Source: a filamentous cyanobacterium CCP2 | GTDB lineage: Bacteria; Cyanobacteriota; Cyanobacteriia; Elainellales; Elainellaceae | Length of the DNA stretch: 41,194 nucleotides | Direction: 5' to 3' | NCBI GenBank assembly: GCA_003003615.1 | Contig: PVWD01000021.1 | Span: 1-41,194 of the forward strand | Part shown: one piece after another, positions 15,588-24,469 of the stretch | How positions within the stretch are numbered: position 1 is the stretch's first letter | How the letters are laid out: each line of letters starts with the position of its first letter | Position numbers and translations under genes: made by a program | Notes under the pieces: generated by a model | Databases searched by the model: none | The model's input: the letters and a program-made list of their open reading frames with translations, nothing else | Told to the model about the DNA's origin: nothing

Positions 15588-16685
15588 ATGAGCCAGACCC
15601 CCATTAGCAGTAAGCAGGTTGCACAATTAATCAAAAAAAGTACGAAGAAGGTAATTGCAGAGAGTGGTATTGATCCATCTACTCGCAGTGGCAACAAGGA
15701 GCTAGACCATTTGGTGAAGCGGTTAGCAAATCAACCCTTTCCTAGCTTGGAGTCGGCTAAAACATTTGGGGAAACCTTAGGACACAAAATCGTCGCACTG
15801 TCTCAACAGCTTGGCAAGCAAAACCTCGATCGCGGCGTAATTTGGCAATTAGTCGTTCAGAAAGATTTTCCGACACTCGGAGAGTCCGCCCCTTCACAAC
15901 CTCCCCAACCTCAAAAAACTGCTAAACCTCCCGTTGCAGAAAAACCGATCGCAGAAGAAGAACCTGTAGCCGAAGAGCCGATCGCAGAAGAAGCCGTTGC
16001 AGCCAGTGAACCTGATGTGAGCGAAGATCCGCCTGTGGCAGCCAGCGATGAGCCTGTGGTTGAAGAAGAGACAGGCGAGGAGGAAGAGGAGGAAGATAGG
16101 GAAGAAGAACCTGTAGCCGAAGTTGAAGAAGACGATGAGCCTGAGGCAGAAATTGAAGACGATGAACCTGTAGCCGAGGTGGATGTTGAAGACGAAACTG
16201 AAGAAGATTCTGAGGCAGAAATTGAAGAAAGCGAGCCTGTAACTGTCGCTGAGGATGAGAGTGGGATTGAAGTTGGGGATGAGGATGAGGTAGAGGAGCT
16301 TGTAGCTGAGGTAGATGACGCAGAAGAAGATGAGGATGAAATAGAAGAAGAAGAGCCTGTAGCTGAGGTGGAAGAGGATGAAATAGAGGAAGAGGAGGAT
16401 GAGGATGAAGTAGAGGTAGAGGAGCCTGTAGCTGAGATGGAAGAGGATGAAGATGAGGATGAAGAGCCTGTAGCTGAGATGGATGACGCAGAAGAAGAAA
16501 CTGTAGCTGAGGTAGATGCCACAGAGGAAGAGGAGGATGAAGAGCCTGTAGCTGAGATGGAAGAGGATGAAATAGAGGAAGAGGAAGAGGAGGATGAAGA
16601 AGAAGAAGAAGAACCTGTAGCTGAGATGGAAGAGGAAGAAGAGGAAGCATCTGAGCTAGAAGAAGTTCCGCAGAAGAAAAAGTAA
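15588..16685 (+). CDS. Highly acidic protein with Glu/Val/Ala repeat tail
   Basis: From ATG 15588 (in-frame TTG and ATG lie up to 33 bases upstream) the protein has 365 residues. The first 100 residues are an ordered, basic, helical domain (SSKQVAQLIKKSTKKVIAES, ... LDHLVKRLANQPFPSLESAK, ... VIWQLVVQKDFPTL) of no family I recognise. The remaining 260 are almost only Glu, Asp, Val, Ala and Pro, with the recurring phrase EEPVAEMEEDE. It ends in a basic QKKK. At DNA level the tail is a purine-rich GAGGA/GAAGA tract, prone to slippage. A basic domain with a polyacidic tail suggests nucleic-acid or histone-like partner binding, a chaperone, or a metal sponge; all are guesses. Confidence 0.75.
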   Translation: MSQTPISSKQVAQLIKKSTKKVIAESGIDPSTRSGNKELDHLVKRLANQPFPSLESAKTFGETLGHKIVALSQQLGKQNLDRGVIWQLVVQKDFPTLGESAPSQPPQPQKTAKPPVAEKPIAEEEPVAEEPIAEEAVAASEPDVSEDPPVAASDEPVVEEETGEEEEEEDREEEPVAEVEEDDEPEAEIEDDEPVAEVDVEDETEEDSEAEIEESEPVTVAEDESGIEVGDEDEVEELVAEVDDAEEDEDEIEEEEPVAEVEEDEIEEEEDEDEVEVEEPVAEMEEDEDEDEEPVAEMDDAEEETVAEVDATEEEEDEEPVAEMEEDEIEEEEEEDEEEEEEPVAEMEEEEEEASELEEVPQKKK

Positions 16686-16814
16686 AGACGACTTGACTTA
16701 TCCCCAACCATCTAGCAATGTGAGGTAGCTCCTGTAGATTCTTCTTAAGATTCCGTGGGAACAGCGGTCTGTTTGAAATGATGAACTTATTACCCCACAG
16801 CTTGGTTGGTGGAT

Positions 16815-18005
16815 ATGACGCGGATTCTCATCCTATATTCCTCCCTTGGCTCAGGACATGTGAGTGCCGCCAAAGCGTTGCGCGATGCGTTTTTGCACTT
16901 TCCTGATGTCGAAGTCCTGAGTGAAGATGCGCTGGCTTATACAAGTTCCATTTACCGCAATGCGGTAACTCAAATTTATGAGCAGTTGAGTGTGAAAGTT
17001 CCTCAGCTGTACAAAGCCTTCTATGAAGGCAGCGATGTCGATGACTTGGAAAAGTCTTTAGACAACAATTTGGCGTGGGCAAAAATTGAACGCCCCTTCT
17101 TTCGACGATTAGGAAAAATGGTGAAGGATGCGAATCCTGATGCGATCGTCTGTGTGCAGCAAATCCCTAGCCGCTTTCTGCAACTGCTGGAACAGGATGA
17201 TGAAATTTTCTGTCCTCAATACGTGGTCATCACCGACACGATCGCCCATAGCACCTGGATTAACTATGGAGTCAGCAGCTACTTTTTGCCTAATGATCTC
17301 AGCGTCAATTTCTTAGTGCAGCGTGGAGTTGAGCGATCGGTGTTGCAGGTGACAGGGATTCCCGTCAAACTAGAAATTATGCAGCCTAAATCGCAAACTG
17401 AAATGCGAAAGCGTCATAACTTGCCCCTGGATGCTCCCGTGATCACCCTATTTGGGGGCGGGTTGAATCCAAAGCGGGTGCATTTCATGGTGTCTAATTT
17501 ACTCGAACACCTGGAATCTGGAGTGCTGACAGTAGCGGCAGGTCGAAACAAAGAATTGTTAGATGACCTGGCAGATTTAACGGACAGTCCTACCGTCAAG
17601 CTGCGGAAAGTCGGCATGATTGACTATGTGGATGACCTGATTGTGGCAAGCGATTTGATTATTACCAAAGCCGGAGGGCTAATTACCAGCGAAATTTTGG
17701 CACGGGGAACCCCCATGCTCATTGTTGACCCCATTCCCGGACAAGAAGAACAGAATGCCGATGTCATTGCTGCTGCCGGGGCTGGAACTCAGCTTCGCCT
17801 ATTGGAAATGGTGACACCTGCCGTACAGTACCTCCTGAAACATCCAGAACGGTTGAATGAAATGCGGCAAGCGGCCCAAGAGTTAGGTCAACCCCGTGCG
17901 GCTTTAAATATTGCTGACTTCATTTTGAAAAACTGGCAGGCGCATCGCATCGCAAAGGACATGTCGAAAGCTTTGAGACAGCAAACCGAAACTCATGCAG
18001 ACTAA
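16815..18005 (+). CDS. GT28-type diacylglycerol glycosyltransferase (UgtP/MGDG synthase family)
   Basis: A 396-residue glycosyltransferase expected to transfer glucose or galactose from a UDP-sugar to diacylglycerol at the inner membrane surface. The N-terminal MGDG-synthase domain opens with ILILYSSLGSGHVSAAKALR, with the conserved GxGH at Gly12-His15. The C-terminal nucleotide-sugar domain carries FGGGLNPKR, DLIITKAGGLITSEIL and GTPMLIVDPIPGQEEQNA, whose GG-x-x-x-x-E and PGQE-x-x-N elements bind the UDP-sugar. The TK-x-GG wording is nearer to Bacillus UgtP than to plant MGD1. Cyanobacteria normally make MGDG through MgdA (GT2) and an epimerase, so this would be an additional enzyme. ATG 16815 is preferred; a GTG two codons earlier is possible. 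It overlaps the next gene by 11 bases. Confidence 0.85.
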   Translation: MTRILILYSSLGSGHVSAAKALRDAFLHFPDVEVLSEDALAYTSSIYRNAVTQIYEQLSVKVPQLYKAFYEGSDVDDLEKSLDNNLAWAKIERPFFRRLGKMVKDANPDAIVCVQQIPSRFLQLLEQDDEIFCPQYVVITDTIAHSTWINYGVSSYFLPNDLSVNFLVQRGVERSVLQVTGIPVKLEIMQPKSQTEMRKRHNLPLDAPVITLFGGGLNPKRVHFMVSNLLEHLESGVLTVAAGRNKELLDDLADLTDSPTVKLRKVGMIDYVDDLIVASDLIITKAGGLITSEILARGTPMLIVDPIPGQEEQNADVIAAAGAGTQLRLLEMVTPAVQYLLKHPERLNEMRQAAQELGQPRAALNIADFILKNWQAHRIAKDMSKALRQQTETHAD

Positions 18006-19557
18006 TTTAGAGACGTTATCAGAGACACCAGATTCCTTCCTCTGGGGAGTTGCCACGTCTGGCTATCAGAGTGAAGGCGGATACAATGCCCCCGGTCAAC
18101 CCCAAAACAACTGGTCGTTGAGTGAAGCACGGGGAAAGGTGATGCCAACGAAGGATGCATCTGCCTTCTGGACTCGTTATGAAGAAGATTTTCAGCGATG
18201 TCAGCAGATGGGGCTAAATTCGTTTCGCTTGGGCTTGGAATGGGCACGGATTCAGCCCTCTACCAGCACCACGCCTACCTCGGCTCCCCCTTTTGACTAT
18301 GAAGCTCTGGATGCTTATGCCGATCGCCTTGCATCTTGCCGTCAGCATGGCTTAGAACCCGTTGTTACACTGCATCACTTTACCCATCCGGCCTGGCTTG
18401 GCATTGATGCGTGGCTCTCTGAAGAAACGATCGACTGCTTTACAGACTATGTTCAGGTTTCCGTTGCCCACATCAACAGACGCTTAACCGAGCATTACCA
18501 CCTGCCGCCTGTCCACTGGTACATTACCATCAATGAGCCAAACATGCTGGTGACAAGTGCTTACCTGAGCGGACAGTTTCCGGCAAAAACGCGGGGCTTT
18601 GGAGCCGTCTTAAAGGCATACGATCACCTCTTAGCGGCCCATGTTCAGGCATACAACTGCATTCATGATCTGTACGAAGCCGAAGGATGGGCAACGCCTC
18701 AGGTTTCGCTGAATACCTATTGCAGCGATCTCTACTGGTCGGAAAAAGTGCTTTGGGATTTGTTGGATTTGCGGACTCAACAGGTGAAGCCTGACCAGCT
18801 TGACGATTATATTTACGAAAAGGCAAAGGGCTTTGTTGCCAAGGTAATGGAGGCGCAGTTACCCTTTCGACGCGACATTCCCTACCGGCTGGGGCGGTTG
18901 GTGGGGCATACGGTCAACTGGTTAGGACATCGCCTCTTCAAAGTGCAATCGCTGGATGTTTATTTACAAACCCTGGCAGCTTCTACCCGCCCAAATGTAA
19001 CCGACTTTGTGGCGATCGATTATTACGATCCTTTTATCGCCCATATCCTCCGCATTCCTGCCTTCTCAGACTTTGAGTTTGACATTGAAGACTTGCGGGT
19101 TTGGTTGATGAACGGTGTCACCAGCAAATGGTGGGATTGGCGCAGCCTACCAGAAGGGTTACACTTCTTCTGCAAATACTACGCTGAAGAATTCGATCGC
19201 CCGATTTTAATTGCTGAAAACGGGATGGCCCTTCGCCGGAAGCCAGACAACAGCATTGCATCCCGTCGCCCCGACCAACTGCGCCGCAGCGAGTTTTTGG
19301 AAGCCCATATTGAACAGGTGAAACGCCTGTTACAAGAATCTGTTCCAGTCATCGGCTATATGCACTGGTCGCTGACTGATAACTATGAATGGGGTTCCTA
19401 CACCCCCCGGTTTGGGCTATTCAGCATTGACTTTGAGCAGGGAACTGATCGCCTCGTGACAGATCATTTAGGCGATCGACCGTCAGAAACCTATGCACGA
19501 CTGGTGCAATCTGCCCGACGGGTGCGATCGGCGACTCACAGCAGAAATTCCGAATAG
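17995..19557 (+). CDS. Glycoside hydrolase family 1 protein
   Basis: A 520-residue retaining beta-glycosidase-type TIM barrel. GH1 signatures: FLWGVATSGYQSEGG at the N-terminus, FRLGLEWARIQP, LHHFTHPAW, the acid/base Glu181 in TINEPN, the nucleophile Glu408 in IAENGMA, and C-terminal GYMHWSLTDNYEWGSYTPRFGL. It is about 60-70 residues longer than common beta-glucosidases, with an insertion around residues 255-325 containing a hydrophobic/basic helix (YRLGRLVGHTVNWLGHRLFK). There is no signal peptide, so it acts inside the cell or at the membrane face. Its start overlaps the glycosyltransferase gene by 11 bases, so the two are translationally linked. It may cleave or transglycosylate glycolipid head groups; a soluble beta-glucosidase is the plain alternative. 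Confidence 0.9.
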   Translation: MQTNLETLSETPDSFLWGVATSGYQSEGGYNAPGQPQNNWSLSEARGKVMPTKDASAFWTRYEEDFQRCQQMGLNSFRLGLEWARIQPSTSTTPTSAPPFDYEALDAYADRLASCRQHGLEPVVTLHHFTHPAWLGIDAWLSEETIDCFTDYVQVSVAHINRRLTEHYHLPPVHWYITINEPNMLVTSAYLSGQFPAKTRGFGAVLKAYDHLLAAHVQAYNCIHDLYEAEGWATPQVSLNTYCSDLYWSEKVLWDLLDLRTQQVKPDQLDDYIYEKAKGFVAKVMEAQLPFRRDIPYRLGRLVGHTVNWLGHRLFKVQSLDVYLQTLAASTRPNVTDFVAIDYYDPFIAHILRIPAFSDFEFDIEDLRVWLMNGVTSKWWDWRSLPEGLHFFCKYYAEEFDRPILIAENGMALRRKPDNSIASRRPDQLRRSEFLEAHIEQVKRLLQESVPVIGYMHWSLTDNYEWGSYTPRFGLFSIDFEQGTDRLVTDHLGDRPSETYARLVQSARRVRSATHSRNSE

Positions 19558-19586
19558 GAATGTCGCCAAGGGTGGTAGGAACTTTA

Positions 19587-20576
19587 TCACCAAGTTGTTT
19601 CGCTCAGGTCTGCCTCTTGCAAATTCGCATCGGTTAAGCAAGTATCCCGAAGGTTTGCCCCAACCAAACTGGCTCCCCACAAATTGGCAGAGGTGAGGTT
19701 CGCCCCGGTCAGGTTGGCCCCATCCAGAACAGCCCCCCACAGGTCGGCTCCAGTCAGATTGCTATGCGAAAGGTCTGCATGGCGCAGATCGGCTCCTGCC
19801 AGACTGACTCCGCTTAGATTGGCTCCTTGCAGAAGGGCCCCTGATACAGCTAAGTACAAACCGTTGGCGATCGGGTCATACTCAGCCGGAAACAAGGTGG
19901 CATCATTGCAAAGGGCACCCTTAATCCAGGCAAACGCTACATTTGCCTCCTGGAGGTTGGCTCCAAACAGGTTGACTCCATACAAATCAGCATGGCTCAA
20001 GTCTGCCTGCTGCAAGTTGGCTCCAGCTAAGTTTGCTCGAATGAGCCGCGTCTCCGAAAGGTTAGCGTTGCTGAAGTTTACCCGGTTAAGGTTCGCTTCG
20101 CTTAAATCTGCCCCCAAAAGGTTTGCCTCTGCCAGGTTTGCATCCCTCAAGTCAGCCTGGCGTAAATCTGCACCGCTCAAGTCACAACGGCTCAAGTCAG
20201 CTTGGTGCAACCGGGAACCGGGAACAATCAGGTAGGCTCCCGCACCAGACCAGTCAGACCCAGAGGGCAGTTCAGTGGTTTCATCCCACAGAGCCTCATC
20301 CAGGCGAGTCGATCGAAGGTTGGTTTGTTTCAGCTTGGCTCCGCGCAAATCAGCCCGACGGAGATCTGCCCCTGCCAAAATTGCCCCATTTAACCGGGCT
20401 TCTCTGAGGTTGGCACTTCTGAGGGTCGCTTCAATTAAATTTGCACCCTGTAAATCTGCCTCCCAAAAGTCAACCTCAGGTAACATCGCCCGACGAAGAT
20501 TCACCTGCCGCAAAGTGGCCCCACTAAAATCTCTGGTTCCAGTGGCATATTTCTGAAGTAATTCGTCTGCATTCAT
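19587..20576 (-). CDS. Pentapeptide-repeat protein
   Basis: A 329-residue protein made almost wholly of A(D/N)LXX pentapeptides, which fold into a right-handed quadrilateral beta-helix. Two interruptions occur: around residues 90-120 (WDETTELPSGSDWSGAGAYL) and 210-245 (ATLFPAEYDPIANGLYLAVS), a layout common in cyanobacterial members. No signal peptide, TM or enzyme domain is fused. Function of such proteins is mostly unknown. It is convergent with the GH1 gene, 29 bases apart. Confidence 0.95.
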   Translation of the reverse strand: MNADELLQKYATGTRDFSGATLRQVNLRRAMLPEVDFWEADLQGANLIEATLRSANLREARLNGAILAGADLRRADLRGAKLKQTNLRSTRLDEALWDETTELPSGSDWSGAGAYLIVPGSRLHQADLSRCDLSGADLRQADLRDANLAEANLLGADLSEANLNRVNFSNANLSETRLIRANLAGANLQQADLSHADLYGVNLFGANLQEANVAFAWIKGALCNDATLFPAEYDPIANGLYLAVSGALLQGANLSGVSLAGADLRHADLSHSNLTGADLWGAVLDGANLTGANLTSANLWGASLVGANLRDTCLTDANLQEADLSETTW

Positions 20577-20630
20577 TGCAGTTGCCTTGTTCTATAAGTT
20601 TATGTTTATCTAGCACGAACAACTCCAGCT

Positions 20631-21422
20631 TTATGACACTAATTCAACAGATACACTACTCTCCTTCACCCAAACGACGAAACCTTGCTCTTGCTCAGTA
20701 ATGACAACTTGCTCACCTCGATTGGAAAGCCGTTGGGCGATCGTCAGGGCTTTTTCACGAATGGGTTGCACCCTAAAAAAGCGATAGTATTCTTCATTCC
20801 AATGGAGTGCAAATTGACTGTGGGTAGACTCAGCGGTTTTAATATGACAAGTCTGACCATCCTGATCCAAAACCGGAATCAAGTTGCACTGAGTTGGTGA
20901 TGCAGTGATCCATTCCAAAGGAGTTAACTGAGATTCTTCTTGGGCAGAGGAGAACTCAGAATCAAGATTAAATTCTTCCTCAGCAGCGATAAATAATGGA
21001 TTTTCGGTTAACAATTCACTAGATAAGTAATTGTTTGGTTGATAACTAAGCTGCTCAGAGCCTTCAGAAACAACCGGATGCATCGCTGAATGATAAATAT
21101 GATCCGTGATTGGATACTCAGCATCGTCATCGTGCGGCTGTATAGGCTCCGATCGTTCTGCGGGTTGTAACCGTCTGAGAACTTCAACCGTCAGCAGCCC
21201 AGCCCCCACGCTAGAAACGATCGCCAGACCAATATGGCGAATGGCGGCCCCCTTAGACTCGTGCCTAAAAATGGGTTGAATTTCACCTTGAAACAGGGGT
21301 GGCAAATTAATCGATATGGGATTAGGATCGGACAGAATAAATGGCAGGGTGAAGCTTGAAAAAGTGGCACAGGAAACTAACACAGCAGGTAAAACAATGT
21401 TTCTAAGATGCAATCTACCCAT
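20631..21422 (-). CDS. Two-TM protein of unknown function
   Basis: A 263-residue protein with two hydrophobic segments (about residues 9-30, and 62-82: IGLAIVSSVGAGLLTVEVLR), an acidic middle part (about 90-170), and an ordered C-terminal domain. That domain runs from TPLEWITASPTQCNLIPVLD through HLGH-free SQFALHWNEEYYRFFRVQP to ERAL-like EKALTIAQRLSNRGEQVVIT. No enzyme motif is seen. It is likely a cyanobacteria-specific membrane protein with a soluble C-terminal domain. It is 54 bases upstream of the pentapeptide gene on the same strand and may be cotranscribed with it. Confidence 0.7.
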   Translation of the reverse strand: MGRLHLRNIVLPAVLVSCATFSSFTLPFILSDPNPISINLPPLFQGEIQPIFRHESKGAAIRHIGLAIVSSVGAGLLTVEVLRRLQPAERSEPIQPHDDDAEYPITDHIYHSAMHPVVSEGSEQLSYQPNNYLSSELLTENPLFIAAEEEFNLDSEFSSAQEESQLTPLEWITASPTQCNLIPVLDQDGQTCHIKTAESTHSQFALHWNEEYYRFFRVQPIREKALTIAQRLSNRGEQVVITEQEQGFVVWVKESSVSVELVS

Positions 21423-21429
21423 ATTGCTT

Positions 21430-21760
21430 GCTCCAAACGTAAAAGCGACTACAACAAAAGCCGAGAAAGTGGTAGAACTGCACCCTAGCTCAGGATTGCA
21501 TTGAAATGCTGAATGAATTAGTTATCAACAGGACACCTTGCCCAGTGGACAACGCATTCGATCGAATTGCAATGTGAATTGCAACAACGTATGCAATTTG
21601 CTCGAAAGCCTTTTCAGTAAATTACAAAGTCATTGGAACGAATTCCGGCAAACCCTGTTATTTTTACTGGAAATCCTCACAAAACGAAATGGTTTGTTAC
21701 TGATTAGACCACTTTGCTCAATGAGGTGCTTCAACAACCTGTTGAGGCACTTTTTAGTGT
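21430..21760 (+). ncRNA. Candidate small RNA ending at an orphan terminator
   Basis: The 486-base gap between two leftward genes contains a strong plus-strand terminator (21726-21755) with no plus-strand gene in front. The 74-codon frame at 21538-21762 runs through the terminator stem and has an unnatural composition, so translation is unlikely. A non-coding transcript starting somewhere after 21423, divergent from the two-TM gene, is the simplest reading. The 5' end is not known. Confidence 0.4.
21726..21755 (+). terminator. Rho-independent terminator without an upstream gene
   Basis: An 11-bp stem GTGCTTCAACA/TGTTGAGGCAC (one G-T pair) with a three-base loop ACC, followed by TTTTT. The T tract is on the plus strand only. 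Confidence 0.85.
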
Positions 21761-21908
21761 AAATCAATTACTTGCAATGCAGTACCCCTTCAGGGAATTT
21801 ACAGTCGAAACTGCATAATTACTGCCAGTTTTATGAAGGAACGTTTAAGGCTAGGGAATCACACCTACAGTAGGAAAGGATGCAAAGAACGTGTTCTGTG
21901 TTCCCAAT

Positions 21909-22367
21909 CTACGCATCAAACCGCTTTTCCATAAAAATACTGAGCGGATCGGGTTGGTAGTCGCCAAAGGGCGGAATAGGCTGATAGCCAAGCTTTGTGT
22001 AAAGCTGAATCGCCGCATCCTGGTAAATTCCCGTTTCCAATCGGGCGATCGAAATTCCAGCCTGCACCAAAAAATCTTCGAGGGCCCTAAGAATCAGTTT
22101 GCCAACTCCCTGCCCCCGCGCCTCCGGAGCCACATACATTCGCTTAATTTCTCCATAGCCGCCCGGCATTTGCTTCACCGCCCCACAGCCCACCAAATCA
22201 TCTCCATCAAATGCCCCAACAAAGTACACCGATGGCAACTCCAGGGTTTCGATCGAATCAAAATGGTTGCTTTCAGCAGGATATAAGCTGCTTTGGTATT
22301 GGTCTAGCTCTTGAATCAGACGCTGTACCGCTTCCAGACGCGGGTGAGTTGGCTTAACTGCAATCAT
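21909..22367 (-). CDS. GNAT family N-acetyltransferase
   Basis: A 152-residue acetyl-CoA-dependent acetyltransferase with one GNAT domain. Motif A is EIKRMYVAPEARGQGVGK, giving the R-G-x-G-x-G/A pyrophosphate-binding loop; motif B is near the C-terminus (AIQLYTKLGYQPIPPFGDY). VGCGAVKQMPGGYGEIK precedes the cofactor loop. Likely acetylates a small amine or protein; the substrate is not readable. It starts 24 bases downstream of the PBP1A gene's... opposite end on the same strand: PBP1A (22391-24334) is upstream, so the two may be cotranscribed. Confidence 0.9.
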   Translation of the reverse strand: MIAVKPTHPRLEAVQRLIQELDQYQSSLYPAESNHFDSIETLELPSVYFVGAFDGDDLVGCGAVKQMPGGYGEIKRMYVAPEARGQGVGKLILRALEDFLVQAGISIARLETGIYQDAAIQLYTKLGYQPIPPFGDYQPDPLSIFMEKRFDA

Positions 22368-22390
22368 GGGTGAAGGGTTTTCAAACGTTG

Positions 22391-24334
22391 CTAGGGGCGA
22401 ACAAAGTTTGAAGCAGGCTGGAAGGACTCAACTGGAACCCCATTCAAGGCTTGCTGCATAAAGTTGCGCCAAATTGGAGCTACGTAGCCACCACCCGTTG
22501 CCCCAACGCCAAGCGGACCATAGTCATCTCGCCCAATCCACACGGAAACAGACAGTTGCGGCACATAGCCCACAAACCAAATATCCCGCTCTGCCGAAGT
22601 GGTTCCAGTTTTGCCTGCGGCCGGACGATCGAGCCGAGCTGCTGTTCCTGTCCCGCTGGTAATCACAGACTGCATCACGTCATTCAGGGAAGCAACCGCC
22701 CAAGGATCAAGCACCAATTGCGGACTGGGGGTATTGTCTAGCAAAACATTGCCCTGACTGTCCATCACCTGGACGATCGTTGTTGTTTCAGACTGCCATC
22801 CTCCATTGGCGAAGGTGGCAAAAGCGGCCGCCATTTCAAGGGGGGTAAGATCAACCGCACCCAGAGGCAGAGAGGTTACAGGCTCCATTGGACTCTTGAT
22901 ACCCAGGATTCGGCTGATTTCAATGACTCGATTAATTCCAACCTCTTGCCCTAAGCGAATCGCTGGAATATTCCGCGAACTCGCCATTGCCTGCCGAATG
23001 GGCATCGCCCCACTGAAGCTGCCATCATAGTTTTGCGGATTGTAGTATCCATCGCCATCCGGATAGCTCACTGGTGTATCCATAATCGTTGAGTCAGGGG
23101 CATATTTACCTGTGGCAAAGGCCGCATAGTAAACAAACGGCTTGAAGGCTGACCCTGGCTGCCGGAGTGCCTGCACCGCCCGGTTATATTGGCTCTGGTC
23201 ATAATCTACGCCACCCACCATTGCCTTCACAAAGTGTGTCCGGGGATCAACCGCCACAATAGCAATCTGGTCAGCATAAAGCCCCTGGTATTGCACCGAT
23301 GCCAACCCATTGCGAGCCACCTCTTCAGCAAGACGCTGCAAATCCAGGTCGATCGTCGTTTGCACCCGCATTCCACCCTTCAGCACGGCATCTTGCCCAA
23401 ACCGATCGGTTAATTCCTGGACGACAGCATCCGTCACGTAGGGAACCTGGCTCCCCTGGAATGACGTAATTTGCCCCAGCAAAATCGGCTGTGCTTTGGC
23501 GGCCTCAACTTCTTCTGGGGTTGCCCAACCCAACCGCTGCATTCGGTCTAAGACGATCGCCTGTCGCTGCTTTGCAAGCTGATAGTTCACAAAGGGACTG
23601 TACCCTTCAGGAGCCTGAATTAGCCCAGCCATCATGGAAGCCTCTGCCAGGGTTAGCTCTGAGGCAGGTTTGTTGAAATAGCTTTTAGCAGCGGTTTCAG
23701 CTCCGTAGGTGTTGTGCCCCCAATACACTTGGTTCAAATACATTTCCAGGATTTGATCCTTGGAGAACACCTGCTCTAAACGCAGAGCTAACACGGCCTC
23801 TGCCAACTTGCGGCTAACGGTACGATCAGGCGACAAAAACAGGTTCTTCACCAACTGCATTGTCACCGTGGAACCGCCTTCCACCGTTTCCCCCTCCTCA
23901 AGGTTTGCCAGAAACGCCCGCGCCACGCTGGGAGGATTGATGCCGTGGTGAGAAAAGAAATAGCTATCTTCGATCGCCAATACAGCCCGCTTCAGGTGTG
24001 GCGATACATTGTTCAAGTCAACAATATCCCGGTTTGCCTCATCGTGAATGCTGGACAACAGCGTCCCGTTGACATCGTAAATGTAGCTCGTTTCAGATGG
24101 GATATAGTTGCGAAGGAGCCGAACATCAGGCAAATTTCGGAAACTCAGTGCCAAGCCCACTAGCCCTCCGGCAACCACAGAGCTAGACAGCATGGTAATG
24201 GTCAGGAGCGTCCCGGCAGTCACTTGAGCAACGCCCAGGAAGTACCCAACAACCGGATTTGTTGTACCAGCAGATTTGCCTTTCCGGGCCGGTTTAGGAG
24301 AGATTGGCTTTGATCTGGCAGGGTTGGATGACAC
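22391..24334 (-). CDS. Class A penicillin-binding protein (PBP1A type)
   Basis: Bifunctional peptidoglycan glycosyltransferase and DD-transpeptidase, 647 residues, anchored in the inner membrane. A basic, Pro-rich cytoplasmic tail (1-28) precedes one TM helix (about 30-63). The GT51 domain has catalytic Glu122 in EDSYFFSHHG, GGSTVTMQLVKNLFL (153-167), RKLAEAVLALRLE and ILEMYLNQVYWGHNTYG. The transpeptidase domain has the active-site Ser395 in SAFK (Lys398), the S-R-N motif at 453-455 and KTGT at 575-578. Length and motif order are complete. Its start is 135 bases from the divergent tyrS start. The gnat gene follows on the same strand after 23 bases. Confidence 0.96.
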   Translation of the reverse strand: MSSNPARSKPISPKPARKGKSAGTTNPVVGYFLGVAQVTAGTLLTITMLSSSVVAGGLVGLALSFRNLPDVRLLRNYIPSETSYIYDVNGTLLSSIHDEANRDIVDLNNVSPHLKRAVLAIEDSYFFSHHGINPPSVARAFLANLEEGETVEGGSTVTMQLVKNLFLSPDRTVSRKLAEAVLALRLEQVFSKDQILEMYLNQVYWGHNTYGAETAAKSYFNKPASELTLAEASMMAGLIQAPEGYSPFVNYQLAKQRQAIVLDRMQRLGWATPEEVEAAKAQPILLGQITSFQGSQVPYVTDAVVQELTDRFGQDAVLKGGMRVQTTIDLDLQRLAEEVARNGLASVQYQGLYADQIAIVAVDPRTHFVKAMVGGVDYDQSQYNRAVQALRQPGSAFKPFVYYAAFATGKYAPDSTIMDTPVSYPDGDGYYNPQNYDGSFSGAMPIRQAMASSRNIPAIRLGQEVGINRVIEISRILGIKSPMEPVTSLPLGAVDLTPLEMAAAFATFANGGWQSETTTIVQVMDSQGNVLLDNTPSPQLVLDPWAVASLNDVMQSVITSGTGTAARLDRPAAGKTGTTSAERDIWFVGYVPQLSVSVWIGRDDYGPLGVGATGGGYVAPIWRNFMQQALNGVPVESFQPASNFVRP

Positions 24335-24469
24335 AGCTAGTGTTAATTCCTCACAAGTTTTGCAATTATAGTAGGTTGTTTGTTGAACGACACATTACAC
24401 TCAGATAGATATTGCAGACTTTGCAGAGAGTGTAGCGGATCTAGCGAGTAAATTGCCAAAAAAATATGT

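Noticed and set aside
15911-16711. Long minus-strand Ser-rich and Leu/Pro-rich frames opposite the acidic gene
   Set aside because: They are the mirror of the GAGGA/GAAGA repeats; composition is an artefact and no ribosome-binding site is present.
19684-20556. Plus-strand frames opposite the pentapeptide gene
   Set aside because: Shadow of the ADLxx repeats on the other strand.
21538-21762. 74-codon frame in the gap after the two-TM gene
   Set aside because: It reads through a perfect terminator stem and has a Cys/Asn/Leu composition unlike a protein; the interval is better read as an RNA.
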